A stretch of DNA of 50,111 nucleotides from an uncultured Clostridia bacterium. Its GTDB lineage: Bacteria > Bacillota > Clostridia > Oscillospirales > CAG-272. Positions 33,805 to 44,032 of the stretch are shown here, one piece after another. Position numbers and translations under genes: made by a program. The notes beneath the pieces were generated by a model. The model was not told the DNA's origin and did not search any database. It saw nothing but the letters and a program-made list of their open reading frames with translations. Where the stretch lies: contig CALXXF010000017.1 of NCBI GenBank assembly GCA_944392615.1, positions 1-50,111 on the forward strand, in the 5' to 3' direction. The first letter of the stretch is position 1. Each line of letters begins with the position of its first letter.

Positions 33805-34809
33805 ATGGAAACAAGTTTTTTCGGAAAGGCCCAGGACACCGATGTGTTTATTCACACATTCGGCAACGACAAAATCACGCTGTCGGTCACCGACTACGGT
33901 GCGCGTGTGGTTTCGCTGAGGTATAAAAACACCGAATGCGTGTGCGGTTTTTCAGACCTTTCAGGGTACATAAAGGATACTGAATATCACGGCTCTACGG
34001 TGGGACGCTACGCAAACCGCATATCCGACGGGAAATTTTCACTCGGCGGCGAAAGCTATACGCTCGCTCTCAATGAAAAAGGCGTGGAGCATCTGCACGG
34101 CGGGAACACAGGGTATTCCGACCGCGTGTGGGAGGTGGCTGAGAAAACCTCAGACGGGATAAAATACAGGCTCTTTTCTCCCGACGGCGAGGAAGGCTAC
34201 CCGGGCAATCTCGAAATTTTCGTCCGGTTCAAGGTGGAGGACTCCTCACTCGTGATAGATTATGAGGCTACAACCGATAAAGACACCGTGATAAACCTCA
34301 CAAATCACTCCTACTTCAACGTAGGCGGAGTAGGCTGTGAAAACTGCAGGGAGCAGACCCTTATGATAAATGCAGACAGCTATGCAGAGGTAGACGAAAA
34401 ACTGATACCGACTGGAAAACTTGTACAGTGCGCCGGAACTCCTTTCGATTTCCGTACAGGCAAAAAGATAGGCAAGGATATCGGCGCCATGGACAGACAG
34501 CTTGAAATAGCCGGGGGATACGACCACTGCTTTGTTTTCAACGGAAAAAGCCCGATGGCATCCATATCGAGCGAAAAAAGCGGGATAACCATGGAAATAT
34601 ACACAACAGAGCCCGGAATACAGGTCTACACCGGAAATTTCATGACCGAGGACAATCCCTTCTTTGCGAAATATCCGCAGCGCACGAACGAAGCGGTCGC
34701 GCTCGAATGCAACAAGCTGCCTGACTCTCCCAATCAACCCGGATTTCCCTGCTGCATTCTCAGACCCGGAGAAAGGTATACCCAGCATACGGTATACAAA
34801 TTCATATAA
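33805..34809 (+). CDS. galM: Aldose 1-epimerase (galactose mutarotase)
   Basis: This encodes a 334-residue mutarotase that interconverts alpha and beta anomers of galactose or glucose. I chose ATG 33805 with GGAGG about ten bases upstream over a much longer open frame. Family motifs include STVGRYANRISDGKF, EHLHGG (catalytic His region), NLTNHSYFN (second catalytic His) and GGYDHCFVF. The catalytic Glu lies in the EAVALECNKLPD segment near the C-terminus. It stands alone on the plus strand and has no galactose operon partner here, so it may serve several sugars. Confidence 0.95.
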   Translation: METSFFGKAQDTDVFIHTFGNDKITLSVTDYGARVVSLRYKNTECVCGFSDLSGYIKDTEYHGSTVGRYANRISDGKFSLGGESYTLALNEKGVEHLHGGNTGYSDRVWEVAEKTSDGIKYRLFSPDGEEGYPGNLEIFVRFKVEDSSLVIDYEATTDKDTVINLTNHSYFNVGGVGCENCREQTLMINADSYAEVDEKLIPTGKLVQCAGTPFDFRTGKKIGKDIGAMDRQLEIAGGYDHCFVFNGKSPMASISSEKSGITMEIYTTEPGIQVYTGNFMTEDNPFFAKYPQRTNEAVALECNKLPDSPNQPGFPCCILRPGERYTQHTVYKFI

Positions 34810-34946
34810 GGACGACAGATGCGCTTCAAGAACATTTTCTGCGTCCGTCATACAGACTTCACAAATTGCAAATATACTCTTAGCAAAGCCTGAAGAAAAA
34901 ACTGTTCAGGTCTCATTTTCCTGTCTGAAAGGAAGGATCCCGGCAA

Positions 34947-36506
34947 ATGAGCGAAAATAAGGATTACGGTCTTTATGACGAAGAAAAAATGTCTTCCGCA
35001 AATGAAGGGGCCGTAGCCGACAACAGCGTCCGCAAAAGCGGCGGAGCTGCTGAAAACGCTGATGAAAAGCCCGTCAGAGAGTATGAGATATCATACAACT
35101 GCACGGAGGATAAATACGAATATTCGTCCCCGGAAAAAGATCCGGATCCGGATTTCCCGGATAGCAGCTCCGGAGATGATATAAATACCGATACGTCCGC
35201 CGCCTCCTATGGAAAAGACGGCTATAATGCCTACGGCTTTAATGCAAACGGAAGCGGCGGAGGGTACGGACAAACCGGGCGCGGCGGAGGAAAAGCTTCT
35301 TTTGATAAAGAAGGCGCTGCCGGGAAACGGCATCCGTCAGAAAAGCGCACAGGGCGTCTGATGACTGCGGCGTGCGTGCTGCTTATATGCTCAATTCTCA
35401 TTTTTGCTCTTTCATGCGCTTTGTTTTTCGCATGCTATAAGGGCGCAGGCGCTCAGGGCAATAACGAAGACACCACAGGAAAGACCAACCAGAACAACAC
35501 TCTTTGGATAAATCCCGATTCCATAGATTACGGGGACGCTTTTTCAAACGCATCGGCAAAGACTGTGAACTCCGTGGTCGTTATCACCGCCACCTCTGTG
35601 GGAGCGACATCACGTGCAAGCGGGGTCATATGGTCAAGCGGAAGCGATATAACATATATACTCACATGTTACCACGTTATCGAGGGAGCCGATGAGATAA
35701 AGGTGACCCTGAATAACGACCTGACGTACCGCGCCGAGGTAGTCGGAGTGGATGCCCGTACCGACCTTGCCGTCATAAGCGTGGACGAAACAGGACTTCC
35801 TCCTATAGTCCTGCCTAACGAGTCAACGCAGCTTGTACTCGGTCAGTCTGTGATAGCGATCGGAAACGCACTCGGAATACTCTCAAATTCCGTAACCGAC
35901 GGCATATTGTCCTCACTTGAGAGGACCGTAACTGTAGACGGAAATTCAATGGAACTGCTGCAGACAACGGCGGCAGTCAATTCCGGAAATTCAGGCGGCG
36001 GGCTCTTTGACCTCAACGGACAGCTGATAGGTATCATAAACGCCAAAAAATCAGGTATTTCGGTTGAGGGAATCGGGTTTGCCATTCCCTTCTCTACCTG
36101 CCGTGAAGTTGCCACCCAGATAATTTCGCAGGGATATGTTTCCGGCAGACCGGCGCTCGGCGTCGAAACCGTGACGATAAGCGATGCAGGCTCGTGGCTT
36201 GAAGCCGTTTCGAAATATCCCGACCTTGAATCCTATACATCCAAAATATACGCTCCATCTTCATACTACTATATTGAAGGGGTGTATGTGGTATCCGTCG
36301 ACGACGATATAATATATGCGGACGGCGGGAACATTCTCTCATTCGGAGACAGAGTGATATCGGTAGGCGGCGTCTCTGTATATGACAATTCAGACATAAC
36401 ATCTGCCGTAAATAACTACGAATCGGGAGATACGATAGAAATAACCGTCATGCGCAAAGGGAAAACAGTCGTTGTAGAAGTGGTGCTCGCGGAGGCGTGC
36501 GCCTGA
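34947..36506 (+). CDS. HtrA/DegP-like membrane-anchored serine protease
   Basis: This encodes a 519-residue S1C protease. The N-terminal 130 residues are disordered, acidic and glycine-rich, and lie in the cytoplasm. A membrane helix follows (about 135-160). The trypsin-like domain (about 185-385) has H243 (CYHVI), D273 (RTDLAV) and S349 (NSGNSGGGL). A C-terminal PDZ domain (about 395-515) contains an insertion rich in Tyr and Ser before FGDRVISVGG. It should degrade misfolded proteins at the outer membrane face. The next genes are an OmpR-type two-component system, a frequent partner in envelope stress control. Confidence 0.94.
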   Translation: MSENKDYGLYDEEKMSSANEGAVADNSVRKSGGAAENADEKPVREYEISYNCTEDKYEYSSPEKDPDPDFPDSSSGDDINTDTSAASYGKDGYNAYGFNANGSGGGYGQTGRGGGKASFDKEGAAGKRHPSEKRTGRLMTAACVLLICSILIFALSCALFFACYKGAGAQGNNEDTTGKTNQNNTLWINPDSIDYGDAFSNASAKTVNSVVVITATSVGATSRASGVIWSSGSDITYILTCYHVIEGADEIKVTLNNDLTYRAEVVGVDARTDLAVISVDETGLPPIVLPNESTQLVLGQSVIAIGNALGILSNSVTDGILSSLERTVTVDGNSMELLQTTAAVNSGNSGGGLFDLNGQLIGIINAKKSGISVEGIGFAIPFSTCREVATQIISQGYVSGRPALGVETVTISDAGSWLEAVSKYPDLESYTSKIYAPSSYYYIEGVYVVSVDDDIIYADGGNILSFGDRVISVGGVSVYDNSDITSAVNNYESGDTIEITVMRKGKTVVVEVVLAEACA

Positions 36507-36941
36507 AAAGCAACAAAGGCGCCGGACACTTGCCCTGCCAAAGCTCAGGACAAAATATGTTCCGGCAGCGATTCTGACTGAGCTGAGAGCCAAGCCCGAT
36601 CCGGGCTTGATCAGAGCTGACCAAAAGACAATATCCATCCCAAGTCTGACCAAAAGACAATATCCATCCCAAGTCTGACCAAAAGACAATATCTTATCCT
36701 GAAAACTGATTTGATTTCATACTTCAACCGGGACGCTTTGCCCATAACACCGCGTGGCGTCCCGGCGCACGTGCGTCTCACGGATGACGTGCCCGCCGCT
36801 CCGGTCTTCCGGCGCTTTATGCGCCGCATGACTTCAGCCTGAGCGCAGGGACCGACCCGGAAGAGACAGACCGGTACCCGAAAGCAAAAGAACTGCGCAG
36901 TGCCCAATCATATATAAAAGGACATCAAAGGGTGAAGTGAT
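36507..36941. other. Intergenic region with hairpins and tandem repeats
   Basis: In these 435 bases I see a hairpin AAGCCCG-ATC-CGGGCTT near 36593-36609, the 29-bp repeat at 36617-36700, and a 9-bp stem CCGGGACGC/GCGTCCCGG (36728-36736 and 36757-36765). No gene is supported. Confidence 0.6.
36617..36700. repeat. 29-bp tandem repeat, almost three copies
   Basis: Units begin at 36617, 36646 and 36675. Each starts CTGACCAAAAGACAATATC; the first two continue CATCCCAAGT, and the third diverges at its end. There are no unique spacers, so it is not a CRISPR array. Confidence 0.9.
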
Positions 36942-37619
36942 ATGTATAAAATTTTAGTTGTAGACGACGAAGAAAAGATACGCTCCCTTATCCGCAAATA
37001 CGCTGAATTTGAAGGACACAGCGTGACCGAGGCGACGAACGGCATGGAGGCGGTTACTATCTGCCGTAAGCAGAACTTCGACATAATAATACTGGACATA
37101 ATGATGCCAATGCTGGACGGATTTTCCGCATGCGCCGAGATAAGGAAGATATGCGACACTCCCATAATCATGCTGTCGGCAAGGGGCGAGGAATATGACA
37201 AGATCAATGCATTCAACCTCGGTGTCGACGATTACGTTGTGAAGCCCTTTTCATCAAAAGAGCTAATGCTCAGGATAGACGCTGTGATGAAGCGCGTTTC
37301 CAAGGCAGGCAAGGAGCCGGAGCGGGATGTATTTGAGCTTGAGGGGCTGAAAATAGACTTTACGGCGCGGATAGTTTATATAGACGGACAGAAAGCCGAT
37401 CTCTCGCCAAAGGAATACGATTTGCTTTTCTATCTTGTAAAGAACGCCAACATTGCTCTCACTCGTGAAAAACTCATCTGCGAGGTATGGGGGTACGATT
37501 TTTACGGCGATGACAGAACTCTCGACACGCATATTAAACTCCTGAGACGTTCCCTCGGGGAATACAGCAAGTTTATCGTCACGTTGAGAGGGGTAGGATA
37601 TCGCTTTGAAACCAAGTAA
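36942..37619 (+). CDS. OmpR/PhoB-type response regulator
   Basis: This encodes a 225-residue response regulator. The receiver (1-120) has D8/D9, phospho-acceptor D52 (LDIMMPMLDG), the conserved Ser in MLSARGEEYDK and K in VVKPFSSKEL. The C-terminal winged helix (about 130-225) has the usual LDTHIKLLRRSLG and VTLRGVGYRFE patterns. It overlaps the kinase gene by 14 bases, so the two are translated together. GGTGAAGTGAT lies upstream of the ATG. No specific target is visible here; the neighbouring HtrA gene is one candidate. Confidence 0.96.
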   Translation: MYKILVVDDEEKIRSLIRKYAEFEGHSVTEATNGMEAVTICRKQNFDIIILDIMMPMLDGFSACAEIRKICDTPIIMLSARGEEYDKINAFNLGVDDYVVKPFSSKELMLRIDAVMKRVSKAGKEPERDVFELEGLKIDFTARIVYIDGQKADLSPKEYDLLFYLVKNANIALTREKLICEVWGYDFYGDDRTLDTHIKLLRRSLGEYSKFIVTLRGVGYRFETK

Positions 37620-39123
37620 TACCGAGAAAAAAAGGCAGATAGGGATAAGAGCCAAGATATTCGGGTGCTTTCTGCTGTTTCTTTTTCTCGCTCTTTCCAT
37701 ACTCTGGTTTGCCCAGATAATACTGTTCAAAACCCTCTACAAGGACATAAAAGTTAACGAGCTTTCATCGACGGCAAAGTATGTGCTGTCAGAGACCGAC
37801 ACTGTGGGCTTTTACTCAAATCTTGCAGATGCCGCCGCCAAAAACCTCATCTGCGCGCAGGTCACCGACGAATACGGCGACTCGGTTTATTCGGCTGAAA
37901 ACAACACCTATTGCGCTATACATCACCTTCCCTCATCAATACGGTACGACCTCATACGCTCGACAGATGACAAATATTCCGGAACTGCGCTTTACTCCGT
38001 TGTCCTCAATCCTGTTACATCCGACTACGATGTGAGGTATGTCACAAATTCATATACGCTGCCCGAATCCTCCGACGCGATATATGTTGAAAGGTTCAGC
38101 CACAACGGAGAAATCCTTTATCTTTTCCTTGACAGTCAGATCGAACCGGTAGGCACGGTGACAAAGGCAATGGCTTCACTGCTTATTGTCATAGGGGCGC
38201 TTTTAGTTTTTCTCGCGCTTATCGTTGCAAAATACGTTTCAGGAGTCATAGCAGGACCGATATCTGAAATGAACAAGGCGGCAAAAAGCCTCTCAAAAGG
38301 AAAATACACGCCTGTGGACTGCGGAACAAAGGAAATATCAGAGCTGAATGATACGCTGATAAAGGCGGCGCACGATCTGAACACCGTAGAACGCATGCGC
38401 ACCGAGCTCATCGCCAATATTTCACATGACCTGCGCACCCCGCTCACGCTTATAAAGGGGTATGCGGAAGTGATGATGGACATTCCGGACGAGATGAACG
38501 CGGAAAATCTGAAAACCATAGCGGATGAAGCCGACCGTCTTTCATCACTGGTAAACGACATGCTCGATATTTCCAAAATAGAAAGCGGAAACTCCTCTCC
38601 CAAGCTCTCCCTGTTCTGTCTTACCGATACCGTCAGAAGATGTGTCGGGAGCTATGAAAAGTTTACAAAGCACGGGGGATACAGAATACTCTTCAGCGCC
38701 GACGCACGGGTTTACGTGACAGCAGACGAATCAATGATAGTACAGGCACTGTGCAACCTTATAAACAATGCCATGACGTATACCGGAAGCGACAAATCCG
38801 TGGATATAAAACAGTCTGTAACAGGAAATATGGTCCGCATAGAAGTGACTGATACCGGAGAAGGAATAGAGCCCGGAAAACTCAAGCTCATCTGGGACAG
38901 GTACTATAAAGTGGACAGCGAACACAAGCGCGCCGCCGTGGGGACCGGTCTCGGCCTTTCAATAGTGCGCTCAATAATAACGATGCACAACGGAAACTAC
39001 GGAGTGCGCTCTACGCTCGGACAAGGAAGCACATTCTGGTTTGAACTGCCGGTATCAGAGCTGACCGGCAAGGATGACGCCGGTACCCAGGACGCAAATA
39101 CCCAGGACGCAAATACTCAGTAA
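37606..39123 (+). CDS. Sensor histidine kinase with HAMP domain
   Basis: This encodes a 505-residue membrane kinase starting at TTG 37606, after GTAGGAT and inside the response-regulator gene. Two membrane helices (about 17-42 and 183-206) enclose an extracellular sensor domain of about 140 residues. A HAMP domain follows (about 207-260). The H-box NISHDLRTPL has phospho-acceptor H274, the N-box reads NLINNA, and the G-boxes are DTGEGI and GTGLGLSI. The end carries a 15-bp tandem repeat coding TQDAN twice, which is probably a slippage tail. The sensed signal is unknown. Confidence 0.94.
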   Translation: MKPSNTEKKRQIGIRAKIFGCFLLFLFLALSILWFAQIILFKTLYKDIKVNELSSTAKYVLSETDTVGFYSNLADAAAKNLICAQVTDEYGDSVYSAENNTYCAIHHLPSSIRYDLIRSTDDKYSGTALYSVVLNPVTSDYDVRYVTNSYTLPESSDAIYVERFSHNGEILYLFLDSQIEPVGTVTKAMASLLIVIGALLVFLALIVAKYVSGVIAGPISEMNKAAKSLSKGKYTPVDCGTKEISELNDTLIKAAHDLNTVERMRTELIANISHDLRTPLTLIKGYAEVMMDIPDEMNAENLKTIADEADRLSSLVNDMLDISKIESGNSSPKLSLFCLTDTVRRCVGSYEKFTKHGGYRILFSADARVYVTADESMIVQALCNLINNAMTYTGSDKSVDIKQSVTGNMVRIEVTDTGEGIEPGKLKLIWDRYYKVDSEHKRAAVGTGLGLSIVRSIITMHNGNYGVRSTLGQGSTFWFELPVSELTGKDDAGTQDANTQDANTQ

Positions 39124-39472
39124 ACCGGCGCTCACCGTGTATCGGATACCGAAAAAGCAACTGCATATAAAAAAACAACGGCATATATTTGACCGGAAAC
39201 CGACGTCAGTGCGGCACAGTCCCTACAAACAGCCGCGCAGGCACGCCGGTTTCCGAGTCGATATAAAATAAAAAGCACGATGCTGCCGCGCACCAGGAAA
39301 GGTTGTTGCGCATCTGCAGGCGTGATAACAAAAACCAGACCCTTTTCCTTGTGAAAGGGTCTGGTTTGATTTATGTTCAGGTAAGAACAATACCGCATGC
39401 CGCGGCACACCTGTATGAGGGCGTCGCAACTGCGATGTAAAGCAGCCGGCAACGGCGTCAGCGCAAAACTGT
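39124..39472. other. Convergent intergenic region with terminator
   Basis: These 349 bases between the kinase gene and the converging lipoprotein gene contain the terminator at 39332-39370. Nothing else was recognised. Confidence 0.55.
39332..39370. terminator. Bidirectional terminator between kinase and lipoprotein genes
   Basis: A 14-bp perfect stem (AAACCAGACCCTTT at 39332-39345, AAAGGGTCTGGTTT at 39354-39367) has an 8-base loop. A-rich and T-rich flanks allow use on either strand. Confidence 0.9.
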
Positions 39473-40459
39473 TCAGACGATATCAAGTATGTCAAAATCA
39501 GCGTATTTTTCATCATATGACACTTCGAGTTTTTCAGCCATCTCCGTCATATACTCGTCGTACTCTCTCGCAAGATAGTATGAGATTATCGTGTCATAGT
39601 TCTCGTCCACATAGATCTCTTCAATATCCATGCGCCTTACGGCGAGAAAGCACGAATAACCCGTCGACGTGACGGTTTCTATCACACCGCTCGTCTGACC
39701 GGATTCGAGTTCCTTTACGGCATTCTCAAGATCCTCGGAATAGATTCCGTTTGTAAAGCAGCCGTCATCTGCATATGTGAGCTCGTTCCCGTAGAGCTTT
39801 TCAAGCTCCCTTGCGGCTATGCTGAGCGTCCTGTCACCCTGCACCTTTTTCAGAGCATCCTCGAAATCCTCCAGGCGCGCTTCCTTTCCGGACGAATCAT
39901 AGGTCAAAATTATCCATTCGGCGGCAAACCACTCGCTCGACAGCAGATCGGCGTCTATGGTGTCGTTATCTGTTGCAAACCGGGTGCCCGGCTCGGCGTT
40001 ATCTGTAATTGCATCGTAGATAATGTTGTTAAGCTCGCTTATTTCAAGAAGTTCTTCAAGGACCTTCTCTGTAGCGTTCATTCTGTCAAGATTGTCCTTG
40101 TAATTGTCATCGCTCTTAAAATAGTCCAACTGCTTTTTGACATTCTTCTTTGCCTCGTCGGTGAGCTTAAGATTCATGTCCTGAGCCACATTACGAACAA
40201 CATATGTCATTTTCAGATCGCTTATCACGTCGTTTCTTATTTTTTCACGCACTGCCTCGTCGGCAAGCTGTTCGTCTGAATAGCCCTGCTTGTAATTCAG
40301 GACAAAGCTCCTGACGACATCATACGGCACCTTGCTTTTTCCTATCGTCATCAACGTGTCTGAGCTGCATCCTGAAAGAGACATCACCAAAATGACAAGG
40401 CAGATGACGAGCGCCCCCAATGAAAGGGGGGTACCACGCAAATTACGCTTTATTTTCAC
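39473..40459 (-). CDS. PrsA/SurA-like foldase lipoprotein
   Basis: This encodes a 328-residue lipoprotein starting at GTG 40459, with GGGAG upstream. The lipobox LSGC gives lipidated C31, so it sits on the outer face of the membrane. Residues 50-150 are a helical SurA-N-like chaperone region. About 175-275 looks like a degenerate parvulin-type peptidyl-prolyl isomerase (AEWIILTYDSSG, then DGCFTNGIYSEDLENAV and SGVIETVTSTGYSCFLAV). Key parvulin residues are partly lost, so it may act only as a chaperone. It lies downstream of the Gld-type ABC genes on the same strand, separated by 185 bases, and could assist that complex. Confidence 0.85.
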   Translation of the reverse strand: MKIKRNLRGTPLSLGALVICLVILVMSLSGCSSDTLMTIGKSKVPYDVVRSFVLNYKQGYSDEQLADEAVREKIRNDVISDLKMTYVVRNVAQDMNLKLTDEAKKNVKKQLDYFKSDDNYKDNLDRMNATEKVLEELLEISELNNIIYDAITDNAEPGTRFATDNDTIDADLLSSEWFAAEWIILTYDSSGKEARLEDFEDALKKVQGDRTLSIAARELEKLYGNELTYADDGCFTNGIYSEDLENAVKELESGQTSGVIETVTSTGYSCFLAVRRMDIEEIYVDENYDTIISYYLAREYDEYMTEMAEKLEVSYDEKYADFDILDIV

Positions 40460-40644
40460 TTTTCAAAGCTCCCAGTAATTATATAAACATAAGACCTTTT
40501 CCGCCAAGCCAAGGACTGCCGCATTCTGCGTGCGTCCGGAGTCATTCAGGACGTGAGATTTACCCGAAAACGGCGATATCGCCCGCACAAAGCTCTTACG
40601 CGCGCGGCAAATCCCGCGCTGAAAAACCGATTTTCTCTCGTGCG

Positions 40645-42423
40645 TCAGTCTCTGGCAAAGGGATCGACAGGAAGGCCCTCGTTGACATTGTAAGCGTCGC
40701 TCACAAGCTTGTCTAAGCGGGGGATAGTTACGTAAAAAGCTCCGTTTTCTCCGCTCGATTCTCCGTTTTCATCTATGGTTTCGATCGTCACAAGCGCTCT
40801 TCCGTTGGAATATCTGTAAAATCTCAGCGTTCTGGTTATTCCTGGCAGAACTCTGTCTATTATCGACGTGTCATTGCCGTTTGAATCTTTTTTATATATT
40901 GTCACGTCTGTCGTGTCAATTGAAAGAGTGAGGTACGGACCCTGCTCTTTCAGCGCGTCTATATCAAGGTCCTCAGGGGCATTTCCGCGCATTGCAGTGC
41001 TGTATATTTCCTGGAACAAACTGCGGTAGCTCTCAAGCTCGACATATTCGCCTTTTCCCTCAGAAAACACCTTTCTCAGAATACCCTGTGCGTCGTTCTC
41101 CCCGCGGAATACCTCCCTGAAAGGCTCCCCGTTGAGCGTGCCGTCTACAGTAAGTCTTTCGCAATATGCTATAGAAAGCCTGTATATATAGGAATCAAGA
41201 AAATCTATCGTGTTCCATTCGAGAAAATCCACGACCGAGTCATCCACCCTGCATATAGTGTTGAAATTGAGAGAATATGCATAGTAGAAGCCGTCAGGCT
41301 GTTTTTTGGAGAAATACACCTCGCTCTGCACAGGTTCCTCTTCGGCATCCTCATACTGTACGGTGTAGAACATCATATACTCGACTGTGGCAGGGTCAAG
41401 ACCGTATTTGGCGAGAATTTCGTCGCTGAAATAATAATAGCTGTACTCCTTGCCCGTGTCCTCGTCAACCTCTGTGCGAAGCTCAGTCGCATATTCAAGA
41501 ACCTCGTCTCCCATTAGCTCTTTGAAGCGTGAGATGCGCGTTTCAAAGCGTGAGGATGAGTAAAAGCCTTCCATGTTTGTGGACTTGTATGCGCTCACTC
41601 CTCCGAAAACAGCGTCAGAAGTAGTCATTTTTGTCTTCTCGAAGATTATGTTAAGGTCGCTGGAATTGGAGAGCAGAGCGAACACGGAAAATCCGGTCTG
41701 GGTCGGGTAAGAAAGCCTGGGTGTTACTATGCTTGCCGGATGAGCCATCGCCGACGAAGATAAATATTCAGTGGTAGCCGATGCGAGCAGATAAACAGAA
41801 TCCCTCACATATTCATTTCCGTCCTCATCCTCTGCCGTGTCCATCGACCTCACATAATATCCTGTTCCGCTGGGGTTCATATTACCGACGTATATTACGT
41901 GTTTTTTTCCGTCGACACACTCGACAGTGATGCTCTTTGCCTCCTCAGGCGAAGCATAGTCGAGTCCGTATGGTGAAAAATCCTCGCAGTGATCCTCAAC
42001 TCTTGAGGTGAAGGACATCGTTCCCACCGAAACGGCAAAATAAGATATCGCCGTTTCGTCAAGCTCCGCGTAATCCTGACCTGAAAGGAAAACATACTGC
42101 TCGTCATCTTCGTCATAGGCAAATTCAAGCGCCCAGTCGACATACTGTTCTCCTGTCGACGCGTTGTCGGGATTGTGTATCGATACCTTTTTCAGCTTTG
42201 CCCTGTCGATACGATCGTAAACAAGGTAGCTCTTGCCGTAAAGCGCCTCGCCCGGAAGCAGGACAATCTCGCCGCTCTGTCCGTCGTCATCCGGCTCTTC
42301 TCTGAGAGCCACAGAGACTGCGACACATCCGGCAATCAGAACGGCAAGTATCACCGCAACAGCCACTATGCTGTTTCTTCTGCGCGAAAAAAAGCTGCCC
42401 TTTTCTTTATTTCTGCTGGTCAT
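40645..42423 (-). CDS. DUF4340 protein of the Gld-type ABC system
   Basis: This encodes a 592-residue membrane-anchored protein. I chose ATG 42423, with AGGAGGAAA upstream; a longer frame was rejected. An N-terminal membrane helix (about 17-38) is followed by an extracellular beta-rich DUF4340 region with repeated EECVDG, GNMNPSGTGYYVR and LASATTEYL patterns. DUF4340 proteins are regularly encoded next to GldG-like genes, and their role is unknown. The start overlaps the stop of the upstream GldG-like gene by four bases (ATGA), so both are translated together. Confidence 0.88.
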   Translation of the reverse strand: MTSRNKEKGSFFSRRRNSIVAVAVILAVLIAGCVAVSVALREEPDDDGQSGEIVLLPGEALYGKSYLVYDRIDRAKLKKVSIHNPDNASTGEQYVDWALEFAYDEDDEQYVFLSGQDYAELDETAISYFAVSVGTMSFTSRVEDHCEDFSPYGLDYASPEEAKSITVECVDGKKHVIYVGNMNPSGTGYYVRSMDTAEDEDGNEYVRDSVYLLASATTEYLSSSAMAHPASIVTPRLSYPTQTGFSVFALLSNSSDLNIIFEKTKMTTSDAVFGGVSAYKSTNMEGFYSSSRFETRISRFKELMGDEVLEYATELRTEVDEDTGKEYSYYYFSDEILAKYGLDPATVEYMMFYTVQYEDAEEEPVQSEVYFSKKQPDGFYYAYSLNFNTICRVDDSVVDFLEWNTIDFLDSYIYRLSIAYCERLTVDGTLNGEPFREVFRGENDAQGILRKVFSEGKGEYVELESYRSLFQEIYSTAMRGNAPEDLDIDALKEQGPYLTLSIDTTDVTIYKKDSNGNDTSIIDRVLPGITRTLRFYRYSNGRALVTIETIDENGESSGENGAFYVTIPRLDKLVSDAYNVNEGLPVDPFARD

Positions 42424-43919
42424 GAATATTTCCTCCTGAGATAAACCGCCGTTCCTGCCAAAGCCGCGACAAGGGGCGGCAGCACGCATATGAGCACCGA
42501 GGTAGTGATAGCGCTGTTCCTGGTTATGTCAAGACCTTCCGTAGACAAAGTTTTTATCTCAATATTCAGCGGAGTCACCTCGGTTCCCATGTCCTCAAAA
42601 AGAGAGAGGAGCATGTCGCGGTTTCCGTAACCCGGTACATAAACGAGCGAAGAGGCAAGAGAGCTTGCGCCGCAGGCGAAAACGCTTCCCCCGCTCTCGC
42701 GTGTGGAATAAACTGCAACAGCCTCATTTCCCACAACCTGAGTCTGTTCTCCCGACAATGATACTGAAGAATACGGATACAGAAGCCTCTGCGCGCCTTT
42801 GGAAGGATCCGCCCTAAGCACCCTGCAATCCGAAACGACTATCCTGTCCACATATGAAGCCATCGCCTTAATCACAGGACTTTGGGGGTCAGAGTCGGCG
42901 GCGAACATAAAGCCGTCAACCGACAGTGAATTTGCGCCTGAATCCTTGAATTTGGCGTTTACAACCTCTATACCGTACTCCGATAGAAAGGAGTAAAGCG
43001 TCTGTGTCCTCCTGTAAACCGTATCGGCGAAAAACAGAAGGTGATGCTCCTCGCTTTCAAGAAATCTGCGTAGCCTTTCTGTCTCTTCTGACGTAAAATC
43101 GCTCTTCGGGGCGAAAATCACAGCGACAGACGGAGATGCCGTTGAAGACGGAAAGTCCCTGGAAGAGAGGTTTATCTTCTGTATGTTGTAGCCGCAGTTG
43201 TCGAAAAGGTCATGTAATATCTCTGCATCCGAAAAATCCCCGTCGTCAGATACCGACATCTCGCCGTGTCCTGTAATGAAATACACAGTCGGGGACAGGG
43301 AGCACAGCCCCATTATACTTCCGGTGAGGAGATATTCTCCTATAAACGAATTGTTGACAAGCGAATACATATCGGAAAGCGAAGAGACCTTTATGCGGTA
43401 CTCCTCTGTCTTGTTGCCCGAAAGGTCGGTTACGTATTCCCCGTCCGCTCCTATCTCATACGTATCGTTGCGTATGACCAGCATGTTTGAATTAAACGCC
43501 TTGTCCTCGTAGAGCTGCGAAAAACGGTCTATATAGCGTTCTCCGAAAATATCCTGTATATCGAGTATCTGCTTGTTTATGTCGCTGATATAAACCGAGT
43601 CAAAGAAGTCGTAACGCGACTCCAGCTCCTTTGTGAGCGACAGCAGATAATTTGAATACACGCTTTTCTCAAGTGTATCCTCGGCGGCAAAATAATATAT
43701 CGTGATTCTGTTATTCTCGCCGTCTATTTTATCAAGCAGTTCAAAAGACTCGTCGGAAAAACTGAACAGCCCCGCCGATGATGTATCGGCATACCAGTTG
43801 TAGTGATCCGACAGCTTCGTCACAATTATGTTGAATGCAATCACCGCCGCCACGACAACAAGAGTCAGAATAGCGGCAGCTGTGCCGAATTTGAATTTTT
43901 TATTTCTGAGAAGGTTCAT
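42420..43919 (-). CDS. GldG-like ABC auxiliary protein, copy 2
   Basis: This encodes a 499-residue protein of the GldG/ABC-type uncharacterised transport family. One membrane helix at each end (about 13-34 and 472-493) leaves a large extracellular domain. Recognisable family patterns are YYFAAEDTLEKSVYSNYLLSL, a GHGE motif in VYFITGHGEMS and an AVIFAPKSDFTSEETERLRRF segment. In Bacteroidetes GldG partners GldA and GldF; in Firmicutes the function is unknown. AAAGG lies before the ATG at 43919. It is a paralogue of the 616-residue protein upstream. Confidence 0.9.
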   Translation of the reverse strand: MNLLRNKKFKFGTAAAILTLVVVAAVIAFNIIVTKLSDHYNWYADTSSAGLFSFSDESFELLDKIDGENNRITIYYFAAEDTLEKSVYSNYLLSLTKELESRYDFFDSVYISDINKQILDIQDIFGERYIDRFSQLYEDKAFNSNMLVIRNDTYEIGADGEYVTDLSGNKTEEYRIKVSSLSDMYSLVNNSFIGEYLLTGSIMGLCSLSPTVYFITGHGEMSVSDDGDFSDAEILHDLFDNCGYNIQKINLSSRDFPSSTASPSVAVIFAPKSDFTSEETERLRRFLESEEHHLLFFADTVYRRTQTLYSFLSEYGIEVVNAKFKDSGANSLSVDGFMFAADSDPQSPVIKAMASYVDRIVVSDCRVLRADPSKGAQRLLYPYSSVSLSGEQTQVVGNEAVAVYSTRESGGSVFACGASSLASSLVYVPGYGNRDMLLSLFEDMGTEVTPLNIEIKTLSTEGLDITRNSAITTSVLICVLPPLVAALAGTAVYLRRKYS

Positions 43920-44032
43920 TTTACGACTGTACCTTTCTTATCTCTGTACTGTCCCGTTGAAAGAAAACCGCTTGTCATGCCTGTGACTTTTCAGGTCAGA
44001 GACACACGCATCAAACGAAAAAACTCTGGGCA

